A DNA stretch of 64,000 bases from Hemicordylus capensis (taxonomy: Eukaryota; Chordata; Lepidosauria; Squamata; Cordylidae): contig NC_069660.1 of assembly GCF_027244095.1 (NCBI RefSeq), positions 136,885,834 through 136,949,833 of the forward strand. The letters are read 5' to 3'. Below are positions 1 to 10,194 of the stretch, one piece after another. A model generated the notes under the pieces. The model searched no databases. It worked only from the letters and a program-made list of their open reading frames with translations, and was not told the DNA's origin. A program made the translations under genes and the position numbers. How positions within the stretch are numbered: the stretch's first letter is position 1; every line of letters starts with the position of its first letter.

Positions 1-352
1 GGAGGGGGGGTGTTGGACTTTAATGGCGGGGAGGGTGCACTTAACCCTCCCTCCGCTTTTCCCCTGCCTGCACTCCATTATTCAAGGCTTCTTCGGGACA
101 GCAGCATACCTCTCTGCCGCCCCGTCCCTTCTTTGCCCGGATGTACCTAGTGCGCCAGGTACTTCTGGGCAAAGAGGGGACAGGGCAGCAGAGAGGTATG
201 CTACTGTCCCGAAGGAGCCTTGAATAACGGAGTGCCGGTGGAGGAAAATCAGAGGGAGGAGTAGGAGTAAGTGCACCCTCCCCCGCCCTTAAAGTCCAAC
301 CCTGCCCCCCCTGCCTTTAAATCGCTCACACCCGGTTCCATGCACATCCCTA
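1..352. mobile_element. GC-rich palindromic hAT-type MITE, cut by window edge
   Basis: Two long inverted arms are visible: the stretch with TTCGGGACAGCAGCATACCT is answered by AGGTATGCTACTGTCCCGAA, and the element ends in TGCACATCCCTA. The same terminus and arm sequence recur in copies at 18990, 22062 and 11221 that have 8-base target duplications. The left terminus lies outside the window. Apparent open frames across it are by-products of GC-rich palindromic sequence. Confidence 0.75.
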
Positions 353-503
353 GCTAGAACTAGTCTGGAACAGTAGTAAAATTCTTCACACATGATCATG
401 CTCTGGGTCCTTATTACAGCACAACAGCATTTATACTAGCACAAGACTAGTCTGGATACTACCCCATAATAGGAATGCCTGCTCGCATATCAGCCTATCC
501 ATG
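353..503. repeat. Unclassified repeat with ACTAGTCTGGA ends
   Basis: AACTAGTCTGGAACAG near 358 and CACAAGACTAGTCTGGAT near 440 resemble each other. A related pair occurs at 35650-35760 (ACTAGTTTGGAACAG and CAAAACTAGGCTGGAT), so this is probably an old interspersed family. No terminal structure or coding potential is seen. Confidence 0.35.
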
Positions 504-511
504 CTCTAAGA

Positions 512-656
512 CAGGTTTGCTTAACTTAGCTCCCACCCCCCACCACAGCTGTCTTTGACAACAACTCCCATAATCCCCAGCTACAGTGGTCAATAGCCAG
601 GGATTATGGGAATTGTAGGCCAACATCTGCAAGAGGGCAGAAGTTAGGCAGCCCTG
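512..656. mobile_element. hAT-type foldback MITE with 8-base TSD
   Basis: The element begins CAGGTTTGC and ends GCAGCCCTG. It is flanked by the exact 8-base duplication CTCTAAGA (504-511 and 657-664). Inside, ACAACTCCCATAATCCCC is answered by GGGATTATGGGAATTGT, giving a hairpin. The 8-base TSD is the mark of the hAT superfamily. It belongs to the same group as the copies at 20147 and 51234. Confidence 0.85.
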
Positions 657-664
657 CTCTAAGA

Positions 665-1375
665 TAATCATTCTGGGGGCCTGTTCCAAATGCTATTGTT
701 TGCCAAGTCAAACTCAACAACTACAACTATGGGAGAATAGACCTTTTCAGTGGCAATGCCCTCAAATTCCTTCCTCAGAGACATTTGTCAGCTCTAAGCT
801 CTGGGAAGGAAAGGAAACAATCTTTGGTTATATAATCTGTTTACTTAGAGGATTTATACCCCACTTTGCAACCAAATAATTCTCAAGGCAGCTTACACAC
901 ACAAACTAAGCAGCTTAGTCCTCTGGCTATCCTCCAGATGTTCCCTTTGCTTCAGTCCTCCCTGTAGAACTGGCAGTAGGAGCAGAGAGTTCTCTTCCAG
1001 CAGGGAGGGACAAACTAAGCTCCCTGCAGCAAGTCCTACCCTGATGTGAGGGCGGGGTGCTTCTCCTCCCCTTGTCAGGATGTTCTTCCTGGGAGGCAGC
1101 AAGTGAGACCTCTCAGCGGACCTTAGTCCCCTGTCCGAGAGACTAAACAGTGATCCCTTCAGTTTTGCTGTTCTCATTCCTGCAGGCAGGAGGAAGACTG
1201 GAATTTTAATTTTTGTCTTAAATGTTTACTTGGGAACAGTTCAGGTAGCGCTTTTGTTATTTTATTATTTAAAGAAGTGCACTCCCATTTCAATTCTACT
1301 TTTTAAAAATTTCAATGTGGCTTTATTATCCTGGCTTTAGTCACCCTTAGGCCAACTAGCAGCTTTTCCCTTTTA
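665..1375. other. Intergenic, no gene seen
   Basis: Unique-looking sequence of moderate GC. Short open stretches show no recognisable protein family, and no splice-bounded exon could be supported. Confidence 0.5.
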
Positions 1376-1432
1376 GGAACATAGGAAGCCACTTTATAAA
1401 GAGTCAGAGCACTGGTCCATCTAGCTCTCCAT
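1376..1432 (-). repeat. 3' tail of 5S-headed SINE, inverted fragment
   Basis: Reverse complement of the SINE tail: AGGAACATAGGAAGC, then AGTCAGAGCACTGGTCCATCT matches the tail at 1660-1716 read backwards. It lies head to head with the full copy that follows. Confidence 0.7.
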
Positions 1433-1439
1433 GTAGGAG

Positions 1440-1716
1440 AGGAGAGCTGGTCTTGTGGTAGTCCCCTTAGCTAAGCAGGGTCTGCCCTGTTTGCATATGA
1501 ATGGGAGACTAGAAGTGTGAGCACTGTAAGATATTCCGCGCAGGGGATGGACCTACTCTGGGATGAGCAGAAGGTTTCAAGTTCCTTCCCTGGCTTCTCC
1601 AAGATAGGGCTGAGAGAGATTCCTGCCTGCAACCTTGGAGAAGCCTGCACAGACAATATTGAGCTAGCTAGACCAATGGTCTGACTCAGTATATGGCAGC
1701 TTCCTATGTTCCTATC
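1440..1716 (+). repeat. 5S rRNA-derived SINE (SINE3 class, Sauria-like)
   Basis: The head, CTTAGCTAAGCAGGGTCTGC followed by TGAATGGGAGACTA, closely follows vertebrate 5S rRNA (AGCTAAGCAGGGTCGGGCC ... TGGATGGGAGACC), covering the internal RNA polymerase III control region. The body contains CAAGATAGGGCTGAGAGAGA, and the tail is TCTGACTCAGTATATGGCAGC. That it is a SINE and not a 5S gene follows from the non-5S body and tail and from extra tail copies nearby. A family of this type is known in squamates. Confidence 0.75.
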
Positions 1717-1719
1717 TCA

Positions 1720-1790
1720 GGATTGTCTACCCAGACTGGCAGTGGCTTCTCCAAGATTGCAGGCAGGAGTCTCTCTCAGCCCATACTAGG
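1720..1790 (-). repeat. Inverted internal fragment of the 5S-headed SINE
   Basis: ATTGTCTACCCAGACTGGCAGTGG, GCTTCTCCAAGATTGCAGGC and the following CTCTCTCAGCCC read as the reverse complement of the SINE body. With 1376-1432 and 1440-1716 this makes a three-piece cluster. Confidence 0.65.
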
Positions 1791-1792
1791 GA

Positions 1793-2235
1793 ATTGGAAC
1801 GTTCCCCTTCTCGTAATCAGGTTAGTAAACTTGTATGTCATTTATGCAATGCTCGTGCATAGGAATAGGGAGGGAAGACGCGACCAAGAGGTTCACGCAG
1901 ATGAGACAGTAAATCTCTTCTGGAAAAGTTTGTATAGTTATGTGCAAAAAGACAAGAGTATCTCTTCTAAACAGCAATGGGACAAAGTGTGGAAATGGAC
2001 GTCGGACGTAACCCCCGATTACCTGATGTGCCTTGTAATCCCCCACCCCCGAGTTACAGTACTACCTGCATATACTTCATAACTTGTGTGTTTCCAAATC
2101 CTTGTGTGTAAATCTTTGTAGATATATCATGTACAAACAACCACTTTGTATATAATTGTGCTTTGGCAACATACTGTATGCTTTGGTAGTTTGTTGGTTC
2201 AATAAAAAAATCTTGTCCTATTAAAAAAAAAAAAA
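1793..2235 (+). mobile_element. LINE 3' end with poly(A), probably L1-like
   Basis: An open frame to 2082 ends in a Trp/Lys-rich segment (KQQWDKVWKWTSDVTPDYLM), resembling C-terminal ends of vertebrate L1 ORF2 proteins. It is followed by about 150 bases of untranslated sequence, an AATAAA-like motif at 2200-2206 and an A13 tract at 2223-2235. A poly(A) tail separates it from CR1 and L2. A processed pseudogene of an unrecognised gene is the alternative. Confidence 0.45.
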
Positions 2236-2420
2236 TCTTGTCCTATCTTAGGAGTACCCAGGGAGGTTACTTGGAACCGCTCTGCATGTGAGCATGCAGA
2301 TGTTCTCCCCAGAGCAGCTGCATCCCTGAAGGGGAATGTCTTGCTGTGCTCACATGCAGTCTCCCATTCAGTGTGTACTCTCTTTAGCAAAGGGGACAAT
2401 TTATGCTTGGACACCTTACT

Positions 2421-2648
2421 GGTGCAGCGGGGAAATGCTTGACTAACGAGCAGAAGGTTGCCAGTTTGATTCCCCACTGGTACTATACTGGGCAACAGTG
2501 ATATAGGAAGATGATGAAAGGCATCATCTCATAGTGCATGGGAGGAGGCAACAATAAACCCCTCCTGTATTCTACCAAAGAAAACCACAGGGCTCTGTGG
2601 GCGCCTGGAGTCGACATCGACTTGACCACGGCACACTTTACCCTTACT
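2421..2648 (+). repeat. Sauria-type tRNA SINE
   Basis: The tRNA-like head (GGTGCAGCGGGGAAATGC, B-box-like GGTTGCCAGTTTGATTCCCC) is followed by the core ATATAGGAAGATGATGAAAGG and the BovB-related tail GGAGTCGACATCGACTTGA, ending GCACACTTTACC. Sense orientation. Confidence 0.8.
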
Positions 2649-2659
2649 TGACAAGACTA

Positions 2660-3175
2660 GCTTTTCCAAGCCTACTAATTCTTAATCTCCAATACCTCAG
2701 GACTCCTCCCCCTCTCCCGGCGAGGTCACTTTATTTGTTCCTCCCATTCCCAAATCCTTCTTGTTCTTCTCCTTCCGCTTTCCTTTCCCGCCCCATCCCA
2801 AGCCAAGAGATTACCTTTTCTTTCTCACCCACAAACAAAACCTTGGCCTTCCTTAGGTATGTAGACTCACGTGCATGCCTGCTCCACCGGCCCCTTCCAG
2901 AAACCTGACCACGATCCACGACACACACGTCCAAAGCTTCCACCTCACGCTCTACGCCACTTTGAGCCCCGAAGGCACCACTTCACCCCGCGCGCGCCCT
3001 CAACCGCCAGTCTTCTGCCTCCCACCCACCCAAATGGCTAAGGATTCCGGGCAGTTCTCCCGCCACGCCCACGAAAGCACGCGCGCGCGTTCTTTCAATC
3101 ACTTCGAGGCCGAGGCGACTACTGCTGCTGCCCCATTCTTAAAAACCCGCAACTTCCCTTGCCTGGGTGGCTAAG
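2660..3175. promoter_or_regulatory. CpG-rich patch, possible promoter of a left-hand neighbour
   Basis: Sequence from about 2960 to 3160 is rich in CpG, with CCCCGCGCGCGCCC and ACGCGCGCGCGT, and lacks the arms of the hAT MITEs that explain other CpG-rich spots. Vertebrate synteny places HENMT1, transcribed away from PRPF38B, on this side, so a leftward promoter is possible. No exon was recognised, so this is inference. Confidence 0.3.
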
Positions 3176-3319
3176 CCTAGTTGTGCGCTTATATTTAATG
3201 TTGCCTTCTAGCAGAAAACACCTTTTTAACTTCTCTCCACTACATATCGGCTGCCTCTTCGTCCCCCTCTGTCATGGTGGTGCAATCAAATTGAGCTTAA
3301 GACACTGCCAGAAAGGCAA

Positions 3320-3415
3320 ACGTAGCCTGATCCTATGGCTGTTTACTCAGAAGTAAGCGCCACTGTGTACAGTGAGGTCTACTCCCGAGTAAATGTGTGT
3401 TGGATTGTAGCCTTC
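3320..3415. repeat. Short interspersed repeat with ACTCAGAAGTAAG core
   Basis: TTTACTCAGAAGTAAGCGCC followed by CTACTCCCGAGTAAATGTG and TTGGATTGTAGCC is a common squamate short repeat. Decayed relatives are at 19625-19685 and 41890-41945. Class not assigned. Confidence 0.5.
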
Positions 3416-3771
3416 CTTCCATGGACGGGGTGGGGACTTTTTCCTTCACTCATTATTGGGTTCTTTTTGCTCCCAATTCTTTTTGTTCTTGGGTTCTTTT
3501 TGTTCGTTTCAAATGTGCTTATTGTCCCACTAGTGTGTGTCTATGTGTTTCACCCACACATACAAACATACAGTACGTGGGTTTTCACTTTTTTCCTGGC
3601 AGAACCTCCTGTGCCTTTAGTGATTTCATGATAATCCTGAGAAATTCAACAGATCATGTAGCTTTTGTTGCCACTGAGTTACTGTGATGGGGGGGAAACA
3701 ACAGCATTTGTTGAATTTTTCAGGCTGGAGCTTCTGTTGAGCAAGAAGGTAGCAAATCTCTTACACACACC

Positions 3772-4095
3772 AGGGGTGTAGCAAGGTTGGCATGGGCCCC
3801 TTGCTGCGCAGCAGGCAGGAAGGCTGCCACGGCCCAGGGATCCCCCACCCCTGCCCAGAATAGAGATTGGACAGGCTGGCGGAGGCCCTGCCTGCAGGTC
3901 TTGCCACACATGCACCCAGCGGTGGTGCAGCTCCCATGGCCCAGCTGCACCCCCTGCCCCCTCACCTGGAAGAGAGATTAGGCTGGCGGGGCACCACCGC
4001 AGGTCTTGCCACACTTGGCCGCCGGACACATTCCCTCCTCCTCACTCTGCTTTGAGCAGGGCTGTCTCTAGCGGGGTGTGGGGCTGGAGGCGAAT
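3772..4095. repeat. GC-rich repeat-like block, hAT-type left end
   Basis: Starts CAGGGGTGTAGCAAGGTTGG, matching the terminus style of the hAT element at 9599 (CAGAGGTGTAGCTA). The interior is GC-rich with internal similarity (CAGGTCTTGCCACAC occurs twice, near 3895 and 3999). No matching right end or TSD was found. Overlapping open frames on both strands are uninformative. Confidence 0.35.
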
Positions 4096-4370
4096 CAGCA
4101 TGTGCAGGGCCTCCTTAATATTCAATAGCATTACAGAATCATACTGATTGATAAGATACAGGGTAAATAGTGTGAGTGAGGTTTTGGGACATGTCCAACC
4201 AGTGTGGACATATAGTGCATTTCTAAAGAAAAGAAAAGGAAAAAAGCACAACACATGCTTCACAGTTCTCTCAGACCTTCTGGGTAGCAAACCAACTTGA
4301 GCATAGTGCATTTATAAAAATATATAATATATATTGTTTATTCCAGAAGTTTTTGGGGGTTTTAAAAAAC

Positions 4371-4563
4371 ATTTTATATCCCGCTCTTCCTCCAAAGAGC
4401 TACATACTTAAGTTTCTCCTCACAACAACCCTGTGAAGTAGGTTAGGCTGAGAGAGAAGCGACTGGCCCAGAATCACCCAGCAACTATCATGGCTGAATG
4501 GGGATTTGAACTCGAGTCTCCCTGGTCCTAATCCAGCACTCTAACCACTACACCACACCATGA
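4371..4563 (-). repeat. MIR/CORE-like tRNA SINE
   Basis: Read on the minus strand it starts with a tRNA-like head (GTGGTGTAGTGGTTAGAGTG, B box GAGTTCAAATCCCC). It continues through CTCTCAGCCTAACCTACTTC and ACAGGGTTGTTGTGAGG and ends in GAGCGGGATATAAAA. Near-identical copies are at 44409 and 61225. Confidence 0.8.
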
Positions 4564-4700
4564 AACAAGTCACTTATAGGACTTCTTTTGGTTTAATTAA
4601 AAAAAATTAAAAACCAACAATTTGTTCAATCCACTTCAGTTTAAACATACATATTCCTCCTACCCTGCCCTACATCTCTGCTCCATACCAAAGCCCTATG
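4560..4700. repeat. Local duplication, copy 1
   Basis: ATGAAACAAGTCACTTATAGGACTTC through CCAAAGCCCTATGCCAAGCC. A second copy begins at 4849 and is split by the CR1 insertion, resuming at 5857 (TATCAAAGCCCTATGATAAGC). The units are about 290 bases apart. Confidence 0.55.
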
Positions 4701-4848
4701 CCAAGCCATTCCAGGTGATCTAAAGACTGGGGCAGAAAGGCAGGTGTTTTACCCTTTTTTTATGAAGGCAAAGGGCAGATTCTTCCATATGGGAGTGAAA
4801 TGATGGGGGGGGGCCCTTCAGTTCCAGACATTTTTGCCATTTTCTGCC

Positions 4849-4936
4849 ATGAAATAAGCTACTTATAGGACTTTTTAAAAATTAAAAAATATATTAAAAA
4901 CCAACTAATTCCCCAGTCGGTTTCAAATTAAATATA
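4849..4936. repeat. Local duplication, copy 2 (left half)
   Basis: ATGAAATAAGCTACTTATAGG matches copy 1 at 4560. The copy is interrupted at about 4936 by the CR1 and continues after it. Confidence 0.5.
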
Positions 4937-5856
4937 CAGAGTCTTCTCAATCTAGCAAGTGTAAAGTGATGCACATTGGGACGAAAAACCCCAACTTCAA
5001 GTATACGCTGATGGGATCTGAGCTGTCGGTGACTGACCAGTAGAGGGATCTTGGGGTCGTGGTGGACAGCTCGTTGAAAGTGTCGACTCATTGTGCAGCA
5101 GCTGTGAAAAAGGCAAATTCCATGCTAGGGATCATTAGGAAGGGGATTGAAAATAAAACGGCTAACATTATAATGCCCTTATACAAAACTATGGTGCGAC
5201 CACACTTGGAGTACTGCGTACAATTCTGGTCACCACATCTTAAAAAGGACATTGTTGAACTGGAGAAGGTACAGAAGAGGGCAACCAAGATGATCAGGGG
5301 CCTAGAGCACCTTTCTTGTGAGGCAAGACTACAACACCTGGGGCTTTTTAGTTTAGAAAAAAGACGTCTGCGGGGAGACATGATAGAGGTCTATAAAATC
5401 ATGCATGGCGTGGAGAAAGTGGAGAGAGAGATTCTTTTCCCTCTCACACAACACTAGAACCAGGGGTCACTCCATGAAATTGATTGCCAGGAGGTCTAGG
5501 ACCAACAAACGGAAGTACTTTTTCACACAACGCGTGATCCACTTGTGGAACTCTCTGCCACAGGACGTGGTGACAGCCAACAACCTGGATGACTTTAAGA
5601 GGGGTTTGGATGACTTCATGGAGGAGAGGTCTATCAATGGCTACTAGTCGGAGGGCTGTGGGCCACCTCCAGCCTCAAGGGCAGGGTGCCTCTGAGTACC
5701 AGTTGCAGGGGAGTAATGGCAGGAGAGATGGCATGCCCTCAACTCCTGCCTGTGGCTTCCAGCAGCATCTGGTGGGCCACTGTGTGAAACAGGATGCTGG
5801 ACTAGATGGGCCGTAGGCCTGATCCAGCAGGGCTGTTCTTATGTTCATGTTCTTAT
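4937..5856 (+). mobile_element. CR1 LINE, 5'-truncated, ORF2 C-terminus and 3' UTR
   Basis: An open frame at 5059-5457 gives the CR1 ORF2 C-terminal module (MPLYKTMVRPHLEYCVQFWS, RLRGDMIEVYKIMHG). The continuation at 5405-5647 is in another frame (NKRKYFFTQRVIHLWNSLP), so at least one frameshift separates them. The 3' UTR has TGGACTAGATGGGCCGTAGGC and GATCCAGCAGGGCTGTTCTT, ending in the short direct repeat ATGTTC typical of CR1. It looks fairly young. Confidence 0.9.
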
Positions 5857-6875
5857 CCTACCTACCTCCCACCCCATATCAAAGCCCTATGATAAGCTGG
5901 TCTCTAAATGTCCAGTGTGGGGGGAGGGATAACCACAAAGGGGAAATCAGATTATACCTTTGTTATTAAGCAGTCAAAGGCTGGGCTGGGCAGGGCAGAG
6001 GGTCTGCACAGAGCTGTGGTGGGCAACGGCAGCCAGCGCTGGCCACTCTGCCTCCTTCCTTCCTCCCTGCAGCAGCCAGCCAGCCAGCCCTAGAGTTCAG
6101 GCTTCAGTGAGGCCTGCACTAGATGCCTCTCTGGAAGCCCCACCAACCTGCCAACAGCTGAGAGGCGGAGAGGGAAGGACCTGTAGCAGCTTGCCTAGAG
6201 GGAGCCTTTCCTTCCCAGGCAAGCCTAAGCTTCACAAAAAGGTCCGCTCTCGGCTGTGCAGGGGACCAGACAGGGCAGGGCAGGCTGCACAGGCCTTGGG
6301 AACCCCCCAAGCCCTGTGGGCCCTGGGGACAATTGTCTGCCCTTGCTCTGTTATCACTATGCCCCGATACACACAGGCACATTCACCCAGATATGCTTTT
6401 ACCCCAGGAGTTCCGGGCCAAAGTCCAGGGCCTCTCCAGCCCATGGGGCCCCCAAATGCATGACAAAACATGATGATACTTAGTTTGCAGGGGAGGGGGG
6501 CCTCCAAAGTTCTTTAGGTCTAGGCTCCAAAATTACCTGGGTGTACCTCTGCATTCACACCAAATCAGGGGGTGTAAATACCAGTTTCTTGTTCTTAACT
6601 GCAGTTCCAATGTAAAGCTGTTGGGGATGGAGTTCCAGTGCATCAACATTTTGCACCAACTATCCTAATGACCATTAGGTGCATTGGGAGCAGAGGTAGC
6701 TAGTGAGTGTCTCCTTATCTGCCCCTGCTTGCCTCTACTCTATGACCCTTGCTTTTACTCCTCAGTTACTTCCTGTAGTGAGTCAGTCCTCCTAGGGAGA
6801 AGATGGAGACATCTGTCTCTCTCCCTACCTATTCATTCTGTAGCTGATAAGATAGGATAGGTCTTTCCTATACCA
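5857..6875. other. Right half of local duplication, then gene-free sequence
   Basis: 5857-5905 resumes the duplicated unit. From 5906 to 6875 no coding exon or clear repeat structure is supported. The GC-rich part around 5980-6500 gives long but unrecognisable frames. Confidence 0.45.
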
Positions 6876-7068
6876 AATGTAAAGGTAATGCTGTGCCATT
6901 GAGTTGGTGTCGACTCCTGGCGAACACAGAGCCCTGTGGTTTTCTTTGGTAGAATACAGGAGGGGTTTACCATTGCCTCCTCCTGCGCAGTGTGAGATGA
7001 TGCCTTTCAGCATCTTCCTATATTGCTGCTGCCCGATATAGTAGCAGCAGGGATTTAAACAGGCAACC
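6876..7068 (-). repeat. Sauria-type tRNA SINE, head truncated
   Basis: Reads as the reverse complement: GAGTTGGTGTCGACTCCTGG, GGTAGAATACAGGAGGGG, CAGCATCTTCCTATATTGC. The tRNA-like head is mostly missing, and an AT-rich TTTTATTTTA tract (7070-7165) follows. Confidence 0.8.
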
Positions 7069-7175
7069 ATTTATTTAAAATTTTATTTTATTTTACATTT
7101 TATATCTTATTATTTTATCTTATTATCTACATTTTATTTTATTTTACATTTTATATCTCACTCTTTCTCCAGTAT

Positions 7176-7334
7176 GAGATGATGCCATCACAGTATGAGA
7201 TGATGCCTTCAGCATCTTCCTATATTGCTGCTGCCTGATATAGGTGTCTCCCATAATCTGGAAAACATACCAGTGGGGATTTGAACGAGCAACCTCTTGC
7301 TCCCTAGGCAAGTTACTTCCCCACTGCACTATAC
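7176..7334 (-). repeat. Sauria-type SINE, 5' half
   Basis: Carries the core (CAGCATCTTCCTATATTGC) and tRNA-like head (GGGGATTTGAACGAGCAACC, AAGTTACTTCCCCACTGCAC in reverse complement) but not the BovB-like tail. A short duplicated CAGTATGAGATGATGCC marks a small internal repeat. It may be the rest of the copy at 6876. Confidence 0.75.
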
Positions 7335-7493
7335 TTCACCAATAAATCAACTTAGTTTAGACTCTACAGTAATCTCCGTGTGTATTCCTTAAATAACTGC
7401 AACAACTAAGCTCTGTACTCTGGCGTGGTTTTTGGACTTTGCCAAATAATCACAAACCCCAACAAAAGCAATATCACAGAAGCAACCTGTGAG

Positions 7494-7752
7494 CATGGTA
7501 AACCATGCTCCAGCCTCAGAGGCAAGATGCCTCTAAATACCAGTTGCAGGGGAGTAACAGCAGGCGCAAGGGCATGCCCTCAGCTCTTGCCTGTGGGCTT
7601 CCCAGAGGCATCTGGTGAGCCACTATGCGAAACCGCCTAGAGACTTTGGTAGTCGGCAGTATACAAATCTATTAAATAATAAATAAACAAACAGGATGTT
7701 GGACTAGATGGGTCTCGGACCTGATCCAGCAGGGCTGTTCTTATGTTCAAGA
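7494..7752 (+). mobile_element. CR1 3' UTR with an inserted L2 tail
   Basis: GCATGGTAAACCATGCTCCAGCC... through GACCTGATCCAGCAGGGCTG is a CR1 3' UTR. It is interrupted at 7630-7689 by CGCCTAGAGACTTTGGTAGT and a TAAATAATAAATAAA tail, the 3' end of an L2-type LINE. The CR1 text continues cleanly on either side, so the L2 tail is a later insertion. Confidence 0.75.
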
Positions 7753-8650
7753 CGGAAGATTGGGTGTATAATTGTCCCAATACTTATTCTGGGATATAGT
7801 AGTTTCAAATCCTGGTTGTATAATATATTCAGACTGAAGCAATACCTTTGAATAAAATAAGGAACAATGAAGTGGGAGCAAAATTTCTGTCCAAAAGTGG
7901 CTATGTAAAATTGTCCGAAGAGTTTATCACTTAGAATGGTTAAATATAAATAATAGAATACAGTTTTATAGCTATAAACAGAATCTGACAAAGGGTTCAT
8001 TTCCCCCCAGTCTCTTGCAATACTAGGTGAATTCTTAAAAAGGACAGCTTCATCATAATGTTTTAACTGTTCCCTCATAGATTCACTCAGCTTACAATTT
8101 TCATAAGAAAGTATTTTCTGTTGATGTTTTTTAAAAAAAAAACAAGGTAATGAGCATAGGAAGAAGATAGGTAACTTTGAAGACTGCAAAACTTGTCAGC
8201 AAATTTCAACAAGTAAGTTTGTTTTGAAAAATTGATGAGTGAACAAAGGATTATTTTCCCCTTGCAGACATCATATCTATGAGATCCCCTGCATGCTTTT
8301 TCCATAGCAAAGTTGTGACTGTGCATTTCTTGTGTGTGTCTCCTCTAGTGAGAAATAATTCTTAAAATTAAACCATTCCAATATGGAAGCCCTCTGTAAA
8401 CACTGTTATTCTATTAGTCTTGCACTCTGCAGATGTCATTGAGAGGAATATTTATACACATTTCCGTGGATTTAAAAAAGCTATACCTACCATTTTGCAT
8501 TTTCTTATCTGTGCACTGTTTGACAAAGAAAGGCTGACTTATTAAGCTTTACACAATAAACTAAAATCTTCCACAGGAATAATTTGCTTAATTATGGGAG
8601 TCAGTAAGTTCTAAGTCACTACTGCTCTGTTAAATGCTTTAGTAACTCTG
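7753..8650. other. AT-rich intergenic, nothing recognised
   Basis: The 7704-8189 minus-strand open stretch has no recognisable domain, and its start overlaps CR1 sequence. No repeat ends are visible. Confidence 0.45.
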
Positions 8651-9205
8651 TGAGGCTATTCTCACGATCGGCCAAAATTGGGCTAAGGAAGCTTAACCTG
8701 ATTTTGGCAGAATGTGAGAACCACCGGGCTCGCAGGAGAGCCTGGTTTCTCCAAAGCGGGTAACCTGCTAACTTACTCCTCCCCTTGATCGTGTATTGCA
8801 GCAGCACGGCTCCATGGCAACACAAGAGGAGACCCCCACCAGGAGGTTGAAACAAGCCTCCCAGCCCTTAGGGTCTCTCCAGGATGACCCGCACACTTAT
8901 GGGGCATCCTGGAACTTCCAGGGGCTGCACGGCCCCTGATCCCTGCAACCCCCGCCGGCTCCATGACGGAACTGGCAGTCATGTGGGTGGCCAATTCGGC
9001 TGCCCAGGGCTTCAGCCTGGATCATCTGCAGGGAGAGTGGGCCAAGCAGATCTGTTTCCCATATTCATTTTTAGCAATTATAAAAAAGCCATAACTTGTC
9101 ACATGTTGTACATGGAAGAAAAATTATAATTGAATATGATTACAAAGGAAACAGTAGTGCAGAGATTCTGCCAGTAGGCAGTATTCAACACAAGAAGAAT
9201 TATTG

Positions 9206-10194
9206 TTGTATATTATTTATTTATTACATTTCTAGACCACCCCATCCAAATGCTCCGGGTGGTGCACAACAAATTTAAAAAACATAAAAACAAACTGCTT
9301 TAAAAATTATTAAAACAATTTTAAAACAATTCAGAGCCAGCTCTCTTAAAGGCGAACAATGAGCCTAAATTACGGAAATCTGCTGGGACTGCATTCTATA
9401 GGCCAGGAGCAGCTACAGAGAAGGCCCGTCTCTGAGTTGCCATCAGACGTACCGGTGGTAACTGGAGACAGACCCCTCGAGATGACCTCAACATGCGATG
9501 GGGATTATACAGAAGAAAGTGCTCTCTAAGGTAGCCTGGACCCAAGCTGTTCAGGGCTTTAAAGGTAATAACCAGCATATTATATTTTGCCCAGAAACCA
9601 GAGGTGTAGCTATAATTGAGCAGATGGGTTTAAAGAACCTGGACCCTGCAATGCCTGAGGGCCACCCAGCTCCACCCCTCCCTATGTTCTTCATTATATC
9701 CCTCACTCTGAAGAGCCACCAGTGAGAGGGGTAAACACAGGCCCCCTCTTCCCTAGCTACCCCCCTACCAGAAACATATTGGTAGGGCGCAACTGTTTTA
9801 AGACAGGCATAATATGGTCATTCTGAGTTACCCCAGAGACCAGTCTGGCTGCCGCATTTTGAACTAACTGAAGCTTTCAAACTACATACAAAGGCAGTCC
9901 CACATAGAGTGCATTGCAATAGTCGAGCCTGGAGGTTACCAGATGATGCACCCTTTTGAGATCATTCGCTTCAAGGAATGGATGCAGCTGTCGAATCAGC
10001 CAAAGCTGATGGAAAGCACTCCTGGCCATAGCTCCACCTGAGATACCAGGGTGAAGCCTCGTTCCAAGAGCACTTCCAAGCTACGTATCTGTTCCTTCTG
10101 GGGGAGTGTAACCCCATCCAGCACAGGAAGATATAATTCATCCCTCAAATTCTGATCCCCCACAATCAGCACCTCTGTTTTCCTTGAATTTGTT
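9206..10194 (-). mobile_element. L2-clade LINE 3' fragment (copy A)
   Basis: The minus strand ends with an AATAAATAATA-type tail (9206-9225). Upstream, phrases such as GGCAGTCCCACATAGAGTGCATTGCAATAGTCG and TCAGGGCTTTAAAGGTAATA (plus-strand reading) are shared with the neighbouring L2 at 10195-12860. 5'-truncated at about 10194. A 169-base hAT MITE is inserted at 9599. Confidence 0.75.
9599..9767. mobile_element. hAT-type MITE with 8-base TSD, nested in L2
   Basis: Begins CAGAGGTGTAGCTATAATTG and ends CCCTAGCTACCCCCCTA. The reverse complement of the end, TAGGGGGGTAGCTA, pairs with the start. The flanks are the exact duplication CCAGAAAC (9591-9598 and 9768-9775). Confidence 0.85.

Noticed and set aside
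893-1177. 94-residue minus-strand frame, considered as a HENMT1 exon
   Set aside because: No methyltransferase motif and no similarity to the HENMT1 sequence recalled.
1467-1515. Possible 5S rRNA gene
   Set aside because: Only the internal part resembles 5S. It continues into a SINE body and tail that also occur as separate fragments nearby.
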